Below, in pieces: positions 40,624 to 50,010 of a stretch of 64,000 nucleotides of DNA. The notes beneath the pieces were generated by a model. It saw only the letters and a program-made list of their open reading frames with translations. It searched no databases and was not told the origin of the DNA. Positions within the stretch are counted from its first letter, which is position 1. Every line of letters starts with the position of its first letter. Origin of the DNA: Pelomonas aquatica. GTDB lineage: Bacteria; Pseudomonadota; Gammaproteobacteria; Burkholderiales; Burkholderiaceae_C. A program made the position numbers and the translations under genes. Where the stretch lies: contig NZ_JAPPUW010000012.1 in assembly GCF_026712205.1 (NCBI RefSeq), positions 1-64,000 of the forward strand, written 5' to 3'.

Positions 40624-40647
40624 AACGCGGCGCCGAGGCGCCGCGTT
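40624..40647. terminator. Bidirectional hairpin between iclR-like and pbpG-like genes
   Basis: AACGCGGCGCC (40624-40634) and GGCGCCGCGTT (40637-40647) are perfectly complementary. The two genes converge on it, with stops at 40617 and 40665. T-runs are short on both sides. Confidence 0.6.
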
Positions 40648-40664
40648 CTGCGAGGTTCAGCCGT

Positions 40665-41642
40665 TCAGAGCTTGGCCGACGGCGTGTCTGCCTCGCCGGG
40701 CAGCGTCGAGGCCAGCCATTTGCGCATGCGCTCGGCGTCGGCAATCCGCGAGGCCTTGCCGCTGGAGTCCAGGAACACCATGATGAGCTGGCGGCCGGCC
40801 ATGCGGGCCTGCATGACCAGGCATTTGCCGGCCTCGTTGATGAAGCCGGTCTTCTGCAGGCCGATGTCCCACAGCGGGTTGGACAGCAGGCCGTTGGTGG
40901 AGCGGAACTGCACCAGGCGCTTGCCCAGGGCCACACGGGCCTCGCGCGATGTGGACAGGTCGCGCAGCAGCGGCACCTGGCTGGTCACGTTGACGAGCTT
41001 GGCCAGGTCGGACGCGCTGCTCTGGTTGTGGCTGGACAGGCCGGTGGGCTCGACGTAGTGCGTGTCGGCCATGCCCAGGCTCTGCGCCTTGGCGTTCATC
41101 GCCGCGACGAAGGCATCCAGGCCACCGGGATAGTTGCGGCCCAGCGCATGCGCGGCGCGATTCTCGCTGGACATCAGCGCCAGGTGCAGCATGTCGCCGC
41201 GCGTCAGCGTCGTGCCGACGGCCAGGCGCGAGCGGGTGTTCTTCTCGGTGTCGATGTCGTCGGCCGTCACCGTCAGCTTCTCATCCAGCGACTGGCCGAC
41301 CTCGACGACGACCAGGGCCGTCATCAGCTTGGTGATGGACGCGATGGGCAGCACGGCCTGGGGATTCTTGGAGAACAGCACCTCGTTGGTGTTCTGGTCC
41401 ATCACATAGGCCACGCTGGACTTCAGCGCCAGGGGGTCGTCCACCTCGTGCAGGCCGGCGGTCTGCCCGAAGGTCGGCACCGCGGGCACGACGACGGCCT
41501 GCTTGCGCAGCACGACGGACTTGACCTGGCGGGTCGACGAGGTCCTGGCCTTTGACTTGACGTCGGCGGTGCCAGCCGTGGCCACGCCGGGCAGCGCGGT
41601 CAGCAGGCTGAAGCTCAAAAAGGCGGCGGCAAAAGTCTTCAA
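40665..41642 (-). CDS. pbpG: D-alanyl-D-alanine endopeptidase (PBP7-like serine peptidase)
   Basis: This periplasmic low-molecular-weight penicillin-binding protein trims peptidoglycan cross-links. From TTG 41642 it has 325 residues starting KTFAAAFLSFSLLTALPGVATA, a signal peptide. It carries the SxxK motif in LPIASITKLMTALV, SxN in MSSENRAAHALG and KTG in LQKTGFINEAG. A strong sigma-70-like promoter lies 25 to 53 bases upstream of the TTG, so the longer frame beginning at 41759 would start before the promoter and is rejected. GGGGA lies five bases before the TTG. Confidence 0.9.
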   Translation of the reverse strand: MKTFAAAFLSFSLLTALPGVATAGTADVKSKARTSSTRQVKSVVLRKQAVVVPAVPTFGQTAGLHEVDDPLALKSSVAYVMDQNTNEVLFSKNPQAVLPIASITKLMTALVVVEVGQSLDEKLTVTADDIDTEKNTRSRLAVGTTLTRGDMLHLALMSSENRAAHALGRNYPGGLDAFVAAMNAKAQSLGMADTHYVEPTGLSSHNQSSASDLAKLVNVTSQVPLLRDLSTSREARVALGKRLVQFRSTNGLLSNPLWDIGLQKTGFINEAGKCLVMQARMAGRQLIMVFLDSSGKASRIADAERMRKWLASTLPGEADTPSAKL

Positions 41643-41666
41643 CAGGATCCCCAACAGCTGGACGGC

Positions 41667-41695
41667 AGTGTAAGTGACGGCAAAAACATTGACAA
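41667..41695 (-). promoter_or_regulatory. Promoter of the pbpG-like gene
   Basis: On the minus strand TTGTCA (41695-41690) and TACACT (41672-41667) have a 17-base spacer. It predicts a transcript start about 18 bases before the TTG codon and so supports that start. Confidence 0.65.
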
Positions 41696-41772
41696 GATAA
41701 GAACTTAAGCGAAATACCTCAAGTGAACTCTCGCCCCACTTCCGGGCAACAGGCACCACAGACCAACCACTG

Positions 41773-41920
41773 CTGGCTCCTTTGCGGTGCCGCCGGCTTC
41801 AAACGCCGGCAAGTAAGCCAGGGCTGACAGGGTTCCGCCATCGGGATCTGCCCCGAATGCCAAGGATTGCCGGCGCGCGGGTTCCGCTCCGAAACCGGAG
41901 CAGCCCGTGCTTTCCGCGCC
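41773..41920. other. Structured non-coding region between leuA and pbpG-like gene
   Basis: The 320-base gap between 41642 and 41963 contains no convincing gene. It has a perfect stem GCCGGC-TTCAAAC-GCCGGC (41792-41810) enclosed by CTGGCT / AGCCAG (41773-41778 and 41816-41821). Next come TCGGG-ATCTGC-CCCGA (41841-41856) and GCTCCG-AAAC-CGGAGC (41886-41901), the latter enclosed by GGCGCG / CGCGCC (41872-41877 and 41915-41920). The motif GCGGAACCC occurs twice on the minus strand. It could be a leuA 3' region, a leader or a small RNA. I could not match it to a known riboswitch. Confidence 0.5.
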
Positions 41921-41962
41921 AGATTGCACGGCCGGCGGCAAAGGCTGCGGCCCGCCTCCGCG

Positions 41963-43504
41963 TCAGCCCTGGGCCGCCACCCGCTCAGCCTTGCTCTGCA
42001 GCTTGTTCAGCGCGCTCAGGTAGGCCTTGGCCGACGCGACGATGATGTCGGGGTCGGCGCCCACGCCGTTGACGACGCGGCCAGCATGCTGCAGCCGCAC
42101 CGTCACCTCGCCCTGCGACTCGGTGCTGCCGCCGGTGATCGCGTTGACCGAGTACAGCAGCATCTCGGCGCCGGACTGCACGACCGATTCGATGGCCTGC
42201 AGCGTGGCGTCCACCGGCCCGTTGCCGTCGCTCTCGGCGCGATGCTCCTGGTGGCCGACGGCGAACACGATGGCCGCATGCGGGCGCTCGCCGGTCTCGC
42301 TGCGCTGGGCCAGCGACAGCAGGCGGTAGTGCTCGGCGTCGTTGACGACGGACTCGTCCATGACGAGGGCGACGATGTCCTCGTCGAAGATCTCGTTCTT
42401 GCGGTCGGCCAGGTCCTTGAAGCGCACGAAGGCCGCGTTGATCTCGGCCTCGCTCTCCAGCTCGATGCCCAGTTCCTGCAGGCGCTGCTTGAAGGCGTTG
42501 CGGCCCGACAGCTTGCCCAGCACGATCTTGTTGGCGGCCCAGCCCACGTCCTCGGCGCGCATGATCTCGTAGGTGTCGCGCGCCTTCAGCACGCCGTCCT
42601 GGTGAATGCCGCTGGCGTGCGCGAACGCGTTGGCGCCGACGACGGCCTTGTTGGGCTGCACGACGAAGCCGGTCGTCTGCGACACGAGCTTGGAGGCCGG
42701 CACGATCTGCGAGGTCTCGATGCCCACGTCCAGCCCGAAATAGTCGCGCCGCGTCCTGACGGCCATGACGACTTCTTCGAGCGAGCAGTTGCCGGCGCGC
42801 TCGCCCAGGCCGTTGATGGTGCACTCGATCTGGCGCGCGCCGCCGATCTTCACACCCGCCAGCGAGTTGGCGACCGCCATGCCGAGGTCGTTGTGGCAGT
42901 GCACGCTCCAGATGGCATTGTCAGAATTGGGCACCTTCTCGCGCAGCCGGCGGATGAAGTCGCCGTAGAGCTCGGGGATGGCATAGCCGACCGTGTCGGG
43001 GATGTTGATGGTGCCGGCGCCTTCCCTGATGACGGCCTCGCAGACGCGGGCCAGGAAGTCGATGTCGGAGCGGTAGCCATCCTCGGGCGAGAACTCGATG
43101 TCGCCGCACAGATTGCGCGCGAAGCGCACGGAGAGCAGCGCCTGCTCCAGCACCTGCTCGCGCGTCATGCGCAGCTTCTTCTCCATGTGGAGTTCGCTGG
43201 TCGCGATGAAGGTATGGATGCGCGCCCGGCCGGCGCCGGCCAGCGCCTCGGCGGCGCGGGAGATGTCGCGGTCGTTGGCGCGGGCCAGCGAGCAGACCGT
43301 GCTGTCCTTCACCACCGCGGCGATGGCCTTCACGGCCTCGAAGTCGCCGTTGCTCGACGCTGCGAAACCGGCCTCGATGACGTCGACCTTCATGCGCTCC
43401 AGCTGGCGCGCGATGCGCAGCTTTTCCTCGCGGGTCATCGAGGCGCCGGGCGACTGCTCGCCGTCGCGCAGCGTCGTGTCGAAGATGATGAGTCGGTCGG
43501 TCAT
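41963..43504 (-). CDS. leuA: 2-isopropylmalate synthase, class I (short bacterial type)
   Basis: The enzyme condenses acetyl-CoA with 2-oxoisovalerate in leucine synthesis. The 513-residue protein has the catalytic barrel start [18 protein letters not shown], metal ligands in [15 protein letters not shown], and [17 protein letters not shown]. The C-terminal regulatory domain ([19 protein letters not shown]) should bind leucine. Its ATG overlaps the stop of the preceding class II gene as ATGA. It is the last recognised gene of the ilv-leu region. Confidence 0.96.
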   Translation of the reverse strand: MTDRLIIFDTTLRDGEQSPGASMTREEKLRIARQLERMKVDVIEAGFAASSNGDFEAVKAIAAVVKDSTVCSLARANDRDISRAAEALAGAGRARIHTFIATSELHMEKKLRMTREQVLEQALLSVRFARNLCGDIEFSPEDGYRSDIDFLARVCEAVIREGAGTINIPDTVGYAIPELYGDFIRRLREKVPNSDNAIWSVHCHNDLGMAVANSLAGVKIGGARQIECTINGLGERAGNCSLEEVVMAVRTRRDYFGLDVGIETSQIVPASKLVSQTTGFVVQPNKAVVGANAFAHASGIHQDGVLKARDTYEIMRAEDVGWAANKIVLGKLSGRNAFKQRLQELGIELESEAEINAAFVRFKDLADRKNEIFDEDIVALVMDESVVNDAEHYRLLSLAQRSETGERPHAAIVFAVGHQEHRAESDGNGPVDATLQAIESVVQSGAEMLLYSVNAITGGSTESQGEVTVRLQHAGRVVNGVGADPDIIVASAKAYLSALNKLQSKAERVAAQG

Positions 43505-45189
43505 GTCGCTTGCTCCTGGGATGTCGGCATCGCAAAGGCGGGCGTGCGGCGCAGGCCCGACAGGATGGCCTGCATGGACGCGCGCACGATGCTGCCATCG
43601 ATGCCCACGCCATGCCGCGTCTCGTCGCCGACACGCAATTCCAGATAGGCCACCGCGCGCGCATCCGCGCCGCTGCCGATGGCGTGCTCGTGGTAGTCCA
43701 GCACGCGGATGGGCAGGCCTGCACGGGCGCCCAGCGCGTTGACGAAGGCGTCGATGGGGCCATTGCCCTCGCCCTGCACGCGGCCCATCCAGCCGCCCAG
43801 CACGACTTCGGCGGAAATGCGCATCGCGCCGCCGCCCACCTCGTTCATCTGCGGCTGCAGCACCGAGGTGCCGGCATCGCCGATCGCGTACTCGCGCTCG
43901 AAGATGGCATGGATGTCGGCCGCGCTGAGCTCCTTGCCCATGTCGTCCATCACCCGCTGCACGACCTGGCTGAACTCGATCTGCAGCCGGCGCGGCAGTT
44001 CCAGGCCGTACTCGTTCTCGAGCAGGTAGGCGATGCCGCCCTTGCCGGACTGGCTGTTCACGCGGATGACGGCGTCATAGCTGCGGCCCAGATCCTTGGG
44101 GTCGATGGGGAGGTAGGGCATGTCCCAAATCTCCCCCTCCTGGCGGGCCGCGAAGGCCTTCCTGATCGCGTCCTGGTGCGAGCCCGAGAAGGAGGTGTAG
44201 ACGAGGTCGCCGACATAGGGGTGGCGCGGATGCACCGGGATCTGCGTGCAGTGCTCGACGCAGCGGCGCACCTCGTCGATGTCGGAGAAATCGAGCTGCG
44301 GGTCGACGCCCTGGGTGTAGAGGTTGAGCGCGATGTTGACGAGGTCGACATTGCCGGTGCGCTCGCCGTTGCCGAACAGGCAGCCCTCGACGCGGTCGGC
44401 GCCGGCCATCAGCGCGAACTCGCCGGCCGCCGTGCCGGTGCCGCGGTCGTTGTGCGGGTGGACCGACAGCACGATGCTGTCGCGGCGTTCGAGGTGGCGG
44501 TGCATCCACTCGATCATGTCCGCGAAGATGTTGGGCGTGCTGTGCTCGACGGTGGACGGCAGGTTGACGATGCACTTGCGCTCGGGCGTCGGCTCCCACA
44601 CCGCGGTCACCGCGTCGACGACGCGCTTGCTGAACGCCAGCTCGGTGCCCGAGAACATCTCGGGCGAATACTCGAAGCGCCAGTCCGTGCCCGGCCGCGC
44701 GGCGGCCAGTGCCTTGATCTGGCGGGCATGCGAGCTGGCGAGTTCGACGATGCCATCCTCGTCCTGGCCCAGCACGACGCGGCGCATGATGGGCGCCACC
44801 GCGTTGTAGGCGTGGACGATGACGCGCTTGGCGCCGCCGAGCGACTCGAAGGTGCGCTCGATCAGATGGGAACGCGCCTGGGTCAGCACCTGGATGCTGA
44901 CGTCGTCGGGGATGTGGCCGCCCTCGATCAGCAGGCGCACGAAATCGAATTCGGTCTGCGATGCCGACGGGAAGCCGACCTCGATCTCCTTGAAGCCGAT
45001 CTTCACCAGCTGCTGGAACATGCGCAGCTTGCGCGCGATGTCCATCGGCTCGATCAGCGCCTGGTTGCCGTCGCGCAGGTCGGTGCTCAGCCAGATCGGG
45101 GCGCGGGTCAGCACGGCGTCGGGCCAGGTGCGGTCCGGCAATGCGACGGGGGCGAAGGGGCGGTACTTTTGCTGCGGGTGCTTCAACAT
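43501..45189 (-). CDS. leuA: 2-isopropylmalate synthase, class II
   Basis: This is a second isopropylmalate synthase of the longer class found in actinobacteria and yeast. The 562-residue protein starts [24 protein letters not shown]. It has [17 protein letters not shown] with the catalytic Asp, [16 protein letters not shown] with metal His, [13 protein letters not shown] and [22 protein letters not shown], plus a C-terminal regulatory domain. The ATG at 45189 is chosen over an in-frame start at 45261 because the latter lies inside the attenuator hairpin; ATG 45198 is also possible. It is coupled to the class I leuA by a 4-base overlap. Confidence 0.94.
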   Translation of the reverse strand: MLKHPQQKYRPFAPVALPDRTWPDAVLTRAPIWLSTDLRDGNQALIEPMDIARKLRMFQQLVKIGFKEIEVGFPSASQTEFDFVRLLIEGGHIPDDVSIQVLTQARSHLIERTFESLGGAKRVIVHAYNAVAPIMRRVVLGQDEDGIVELASSHARQIKALAAARPGTDWRFEYSPEMFSGTELAFSKRVVDAVTAVWEPTPERKCIVNLPSTVEHSTPNIFADMIEWMHRHLERRDSIVLSVHPHNDRGTGTAAGEFALMAGADRVEGCLFGNGERTGNVDLVNIALNLYTQGVDPQLDFSDIDEVRRCVEHCTQIPVHPRHPYVGDLVYTSFSGSHQDAIRKAFAARQEGEIWDMPYLPIDPKDLGRSYDAVIRVNSQSGKGGIAYLLENEYGLELPRRLQIEFSQVVQRVMDDMGKELSAADIHAIFEREYAIGDAGTSVLQPQMNEVGGGAMRISAEVVLGGWMGRVQGEGNGPIDAFVNALGARAGLPIRVLDYHEHAIGSGADARAVAYLELRVGDETRHGVGIDGSIVRASMQAILSGLRRTPAFAMPTSQEQAT

Positions 45190-45231
45190 GGTTTCCATCC
45201 GGGGGATTGGGTGGTGCAACCGGCAGCCTTT

Positions 45232-45271
45232 GAAAACACGAACGGCCCGCTGCGGTTGCATACGGGCCGTT
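45232..45271 (-). terminator. Attenuator terminator of the leuA operon
   Basis: AACGGCCCG (45241-45249) pairs perfectly with CGGGCCGTT (45263-45271). On the minus strand CGTGTTTT follows. It lies 31 bases after the leader peptide stop and about 45 bases before leuA, as expected for a transcription attenuator. Confidence 0.75.
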
Positions 45272-45302
45272 GGGGTCAGCGTGAGCGAATAGGCGTGACT
45301 GA

Positions 45303-45362
45303 CTAGCGAACCCGTGGTTCCTTGAGGACTGGTAGCAGGCTAATTCGCGTGGCGCGGCTCAT
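45303..45362 (-). CDS. leu operon leader peptide, [19 protein letters not shown]
   Basis: A 19-codon frame on the minus strand runs ATG to TAG and contains Ile-Ser-Leu-Leu-Pro-Val-Leu, with codons CTG, CTA and CTC for leucine plus one Val and one Ile. It lies just upstream of a terminator hairpin and the two leuA genes, the standard layout of branched-chain amino-acid attenuation. A GAACC-ACG-GGTTC hairpin within its 3' part could act as the pause structure. No clear ribosome site precedes it, and the predicted transcript start is only about two bases upstream, so it may be read from a leaderless mRNA. Confidence 0.7.
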   Translation of the reverse strand: MSRATRISLLPVLKEPRVR

Positions 45363-45370
45363 GGGTCGGG

Positions 45371-45398
45371 AATCTAGCACGAAAGCCTACTCGTGCAA
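45371..45398 (-). promoter_or_regulatory. Candidate promoter of the leu leader
   Basis: On the minus strand TTGCAC (45398-45393) and TAGATT (45376-45371) are 16 bases apart. The element overlaps the pssA stop codon and would start RNA near 45364. Confidence 0.45.
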
Positions 45399-46211
45399 GC
45401 CGCGCTCATCGGGCTCGTCGGTGCTCGTCGAGATGACGCTGACGGGCCGGCCCTTGGCCTTGCGCCAGCCGTAGATGACGTAGCCCGACAGGCCGTAAAC
45501 GCAGAAGGCACCGAAGAGAACGCGCGCCGGGTCGAGAGCCGCAAAGCCGATGCCGAGCATGATGATGACCAGCACGATGAAGGGCACGGAGCGCCGGCGA
45601 TCAAAGACTTTGAAGCTGTAGAAGGGCGCATTCGTCACCATCGAAAGCCCGGCGAACAGCGTCAGGCCATAGGCCGCCCAGGGCACCCAGCTGCCGCGTT
45701 GCACGCCGGTGTAGTCGGAGCTGTCCACCACGGCCCAGATCAGGCCGATGACGATGGCGGCCGCGGCCGGGCTGGGCAGGCCCTGGAAGTAGCGTTTGTC
45801 GACGACGCCGATGTTCACGTTGAAGCGTGCCAAGCGCAGAGCCGCGCCGGCGATGTAGACGAAGGCCGGGATCCAGCCCGGCTTGCCCATGTCCTTCAGC
45901 GCCCACATGTAGACGATCAGCGCCGGCGCGGCACCGAAGGCGACCATGTCGGACAGGCTGTCCATCTGCTCGCCGAAGGCGGACTGGGTGTTGGTCATGC
46001 GCGCGACGCGGCCGTCCAGGCTGTCGAGGATGGCGGCGGCGAAGATCGCCACGCAGGCCACCTCGAAGCGGCCGTTCATGGCCATGACGATGGCGTAGAA
46101 GGCGCTGAACAGCGCGCCGAGCGTGATCGCGTTGGGCAGGGCATAGATGCCCTTGCGGCGGGGGCGGACGGCGGCGCCGGGCTCGTCGTCCTCGATGGGA
46201 TCAGGGGTCAT
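45387..46211 (-). CDS. pssA: CDP-diacylglycerol-serine O-phosphatidyltransferase
   Basis: This inner-membrane enzyme makes phosphatidylserine, the precursor of phosphatidylethanolamine. The 274-residue protein has the CDP-alcohol phosphatidyltransferase signature DSLDGRVARMTNTQSAFGEQMDSLSD. About seven to eight hydrophobic segments follow, and the tail is charged and hydrophilic. It lies between ilvC and the leuA leader on the same strand, a common order in Burkholderiales, but a terminator separates it from ilvC. Confidence 0.96.
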   Translation of the reverse strand: MTPDPIEDDEPGAAVRPRRKGIYALPNAITLGALFSAFYAIVMAMNGRFEVACVAIFAAAILDSLDGRVARMTNTQSAFGEQMDSLSDMVAFGAAPALIVYMWALKDMGKPGWIPAFVYIAGAALRLARFNVNIGVVDKRYFQGLPSPAAAAIVIGLIWAVVDSSDYTGVQRGSWVPWAAYGLTLFAGLSMVTNAPFYSFKVFDRRRSVPFIVLVIIMLGIGFAALDPARVLFGAFCVYGLSGYVIYGWRKAKGRPVSVISTSTDEPDERGLHE

Positions 46212-46241
46212 GGCAGCAGGATAGCGCAGCGCTTACAAAGC

Positions 46242-46272
46242 AAAAGGCCGGCGCCCCGCGGCACCGGCCTTT
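46242..46272 (-). terminator. Terminator after ilvC
   Basis: AAAGGCCGG (46243-46251) pairs with CCGGCCTTT (46264-46272). The minus strand continues TTTTGCTTTG. It lies 19 bases after the ilvC stop. Confidence 0.8.
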
Positions 46273-46291
46273 CATCGTGCGGAGCGACGAT

Positions 46292-47335
<1,044 letters not shown>

Positions 47336-47827
47336 TCAGACCCGAAGAATGCGTTCGCCGCGGCCGATGCCCGAGGCACCGGTGCGGACCGTTTCGAGGA
47401 TGGACGCGCGGTCGATCGCGTCGATGAAGGCGTCGAGCTTGCTCGCGTCGCCGGTCAGCTCGATGGTGTAGGTCTTCTCGGTCACGTCGATGATGCGGCC
47501 GCGGAAGATGTCGGCGGTGCGCTTGATCTCCTCGCGCTCCTTGCCGACGGCGCGCACCTTGATGAGCATCAGCTCGCGCTCGGTGTAGTTGCCCTCGGTC
47601 AGGTCGACGACCTTGACGACCTCGATGAGGCGATTCAGGTGCTTGGTGATCTGCTCGATGATCTCGTCGCTGCCGGTGGTCACGATGGTCATGCGCGACA
47701 GCGACGCGTCTTCCGTCGGCGCGACCGTGAGGCTCTCGATGTTGTAGCCGCGGGCCGAGAACAGCGCCACGACGCGCGACAGCGCGCCCGGCTCGTTCTC
47801 GATGAGCAAAGCAATGATGTGTTTCAT
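47336..47827 (-). CDS. ilvN: Acetolactate synthase small (regulatory) subunit
   Basis: The subunit binds valine and controls the IlvB catalytic subunit. The 163-residue protein starts MKHIIALLIENEPGALSRVVALFSARGYNIESL, an ACT domain. A C-terminal ILETVRTGASGIGRGERILRV segment follows. The 167-base gap between ilvB and ilvN contains several strong stem-loops described separately. Confidence 0.97.
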   Translation of the reverse strand: MKHIIALLIENEPGALSRVVALFSARGYNIESLTVAPTEDASLSRMTIVTTGSDEIIEQITKHLNRLIEVVKVVDLTEGNYTERELMLIKVRAVGKEREEIKRTADIFRGRIIDVTEKTYTIELTGDASKLDAFIDAIDRASILETVRTGASGIGRGERILRV

Positions 47828-47855
47828 GGGATGTCGTCCTTCGCGCTCTTCGGTG

Positions 47856-47985
47856 CCGGCGGCGGTAACCGCCGGACCTTGGCCGCGGGTTCGAATCGTT
47901 ATAGAAAGGGACTGCCTTTGTCGGCTGTTCTCGCCATCCGCCGCCGGCCTCGGTGAGGGCGGTAACCCTCGCCAAGACCCGCGGC
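47856..47985 (-). other. Structured ilvB-ilvN intergenic region
   Basis: Two hairpins share the same six-base loop, TTACCG on the minus strand: CCGGCGG/CCGCCGG (47856-47875) and GGTGAGGG/CCCTCGCC (47952-47973, one wobble). A longer-range stem GCCGCGGGT (47882-47890) with ACCCGCGGC (47977-47985) encloses the second. It follows the ilvB stop by about ten bases and could control ilvN expression or message decay. Confidence 0.6.
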
Positions 47986-47994
47986 TTCAGCCGG

Positions 47995-49779
47995 TCACAG
48001 GTCTTCCGAGCCCAGCAGCATTTCCGAAATGCCCTTGCCCGCCTTGACCATGGGCCAGACGTTCTCGGTCGGATCGGTGCGGATGTCGAGGAAGACGGTG
48101 CGGTCCTTGAGCCGCATGGCTTCCTTCAGCGCGCCTTCCACGTCGCTCGGCTTCTCGACCAGGATACCGACGTGGCCATAGGCCTCGGCCAGCTTCACGA
48201 AGTCGGGCAGCGCATCCATATAGCTGTGCGAGTAGCGGCCCTCGTAGTCGAGCTGCTGCCACTGGCGCACCATGCCGAGGTAGCGGTTGTTCAGCGACAC
48301 GATCTTGACCGGCGTCTGGTACTGCAGGCAGGTCGACAGCTCCTGGATGCACATCTGGATGCTGCCCTCGCCGGTGATGCAGAACACATCCGACTCGGGC
48401 CTGGCGAGCTTGATGCCCATCGCATAGGGCAGGCCCACGCCCATCGTGCCCAGGCCACCGGAATTGATCCAGCGGCGCGGCGCGTCGAACTTGTAGAACT
48501 GCGCGGCCCACATCTGGTGCTGGCCGACGTCGCTCGTGATGTAGGTGTCGCGGTCGCGGGTCAGCTGCCACAGCGTGTCGACGACCATCTGCGGCTTGAT
48601 GACCTCGTCCGAGCCCTTGTAAGCCAGGCAGTCGCGGCGGCGCCAGTCGTTGATCTGGTTCCACCAGGCATTGACGGCGTTGGCGTCCGGCTTGGCCTGC
48701 GCCTCCTTCAGCTGCGCGATCAGCTCCTGCAGCACGTCCTTCACGTCGCCCACGATGGGGATGTCGACGCGCACGCGCTTGGAGATCGACGAAGGGTCGA
48801 TGTCCACATGGATGATCTTGCGCTCGACCGAGCCGAAGTGCTTGGGGTTGCCGATGACGCGGTCGTCGAAGCGCGCGCCCACGGCCAGCAGCACGTCGCA
48901 GTGCTGCATGGTCATGTTGGCTTCGTAGGTGCCGTGCATGCCCAGCATGCCCAGGAAGCGCGGGTCGGTGCCGGGCATCGCGCCCAGGCCCATCAGCGTG
49001 TTCGTGCAGGGGAAGCCCAGCATGTCGACCAGCTGGCGCAGTTCGGCCGTTGCCTCGCCGAGGATGACGCCGCCACCCGTGTAGATATAGGGCCGCTTGG
49101 CCTGCAGCAGCAGCTGCACCGCCTTGCGGATCTGGCCGCTGTGGCCCTTCTTGACCGGGTTGTAGGAGCGCATCTCGATGCGCTCCGGGTAGTGGAAGCT
49201 GGTCTTGGCCAGCGACACATCCTTGGGGATGTCCACCACCACCGGGCCGGGCCGGCCGGTGCGGGCGATGTGGAAGGCCTTCTTCAGCGTCAGCGCCAGG
49301 TCGCGCACGTCCTTCACGAGGAAGTTGTGCTTGACGATGGGGCGCGTGATGCCGACCGTGTCGCACTCCTGGAAGGCATCCAGGCCGATCGCCGGCGTCG
49401 GCACCTGGCCCGTGATGATGACCATCGGGATCGAGTCCATATAGGCCGTGGCGATGCCGGTGACGGCATTCGTCACGCCCGGACCCGAGGTCACCAGGGC
49501 CACGCCGACCTCGCCGGTCGCGCGGGCGAAACCGTCGGCGGCATGGACGGCGGCCTGCTCGTGGCGCACCAGCACGTGCTGGATGCTGTCCTGCTTGTAG
49601 AGGGCGTCGTAGATGTAGAGCACCGCGCCGCCGGGGTAACCCCAGAGATGGCGCACCCCTTCGGCCTGCAGGCAGCGAACGAGGATCTCGGAGCCGTTGA
49701 GCTCAGCGGTGGAGGAATTGGGGGAGGAATGCGGCTGCGCCAGGGCGGCGCGCTTGATATCCGCGGCAGACATGTCCAT
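47995..49779 (-). CDS. ilvB: Acetolactate synthase large (catalytic) subunit
   Basis: This thiamine diphosphate enzyme makes acetolactate or acetohydroxybutyrate. The 594-residue protein has the catalytic Glu in VLVRHEQAAVHAADGFARATG, the FAD-type segment VGARFDDRVIGN, and the ThDP/Mg motif TGEGSIQMCIQELSTCLQYQTPVKIVSLNNRYLG. It is the first gene of ilvBNC and is divergent from the ECF sigma factor gene. The ATG start has AGAGG upstream. Confidence 0.97.
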   Translation of the reverse strand: MDMSAADIKRAALAQPHSSPNSSTAELNGSEILVRCLQAEGVRHLWGYPGGAVLYIYDALYKQDSIQHVLVRHEQAAVHAADGFARATGEVGVALVTSGPGVTNAVTGIATAYMDSIPMVIITGQVPTPAIGLDAFQECDTVGITRPIVKHNFLVKDVRDLALTLKKAFHIARTGRPGPVVVDIPKDVSLAKTSFHYPERIEMRSYNPVKKGHSGQIRKAVQLLLQAKRPYIYTGGGVILGEATAELRQLVDMLGFPCTNTLMGLGAMPGTDPRFLGMLGMHGTYEANMTMQHCDVLLAVGARFDDRVIGNPKHFGSVERKIIHVDIDPSSISKRVRVDIPIVGDVKDVLQELIAQLKEAQAKPDANAVNAWWNQINDWRRRDCLAYKGSDEVIKPQMVVDTLWQLTRDRDTYITSDVGQHQMWAAQFYKFDAPRRWINSGGLGTMGVGLPYAMGIKLARPESDVFCITGEGSIQMCIQELSTCLQYQTPVKIVSLNNRYLGMVRQWQQLDYEGRYSHSYMDALPDFVKLAEAYGHVGILVEKPSDVEGALKEAMRLKDRTVFLDIRTDPTENVWPMVKAGKGISEMLLGSEDL

Positions 49780-49803
49780 TTTTTAGAACCTCTGTGAATT
49801 TCT

Positions 49804-49932
49804 CTAACGAAAAACCATTGGTGCTCCTCTTCTCGTCCTCGTGAGACGGATTCGGAACCTGCGCGTCAACAACAGATGGTGCCCCAGTCGGGCGGCCACT
49901 GAGAGACCATAACTCTTTGTGCGAAGCAGCAT
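49804..49932 (-). CDS. Possible leader reading frame upstream of ilvB
   Basis: A 42-codon frame ends 24 bases before ilvB and contains a run of three Leu followed by Ile and Leu. Its last four codons (MVFR) also form a mini-frame with AGGAG at ideal distance. There is no room for a terminator hairpin between it and ilvB, so classic attenuation is unlikely; translational effects are possible. The remaining 49933-50010 region shows no clear signals. Confidence 0.2.
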   Translation of the reverse strand: MLLRTKSYGLSVAARLGHHLLLTRRFRIRLTRTRRGAPMVFR

Positions 49933-50010
49933 TATGCCGAGCAAAAACCGCTGAGCCTTCGTATCAGACGAATGCCATAATCCGCGCTGCTGCTCGGAGC
50001 CGCCCAAGCC

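Noticed and set aside
41643-41759. Longer start for the PBP7-like protein at 41759
   Set aside because: A consensus-like promoter lies inside this stretch, and the signal peptide begins at TTG 41642.
41773-41930. Cyclic-di-GMP, cyclic-di-AMP or cobalamin riboswitch
   Set aside because: Some short motifs looked similar, but the order of conserved blocks does not fit any of these as I know them.
45190-45261. Longer N-terminus for the class II leuA starting at 45261
   Set aside because: That start falls inside the attenuator hairpin, and the extra residues do not resemble the family.
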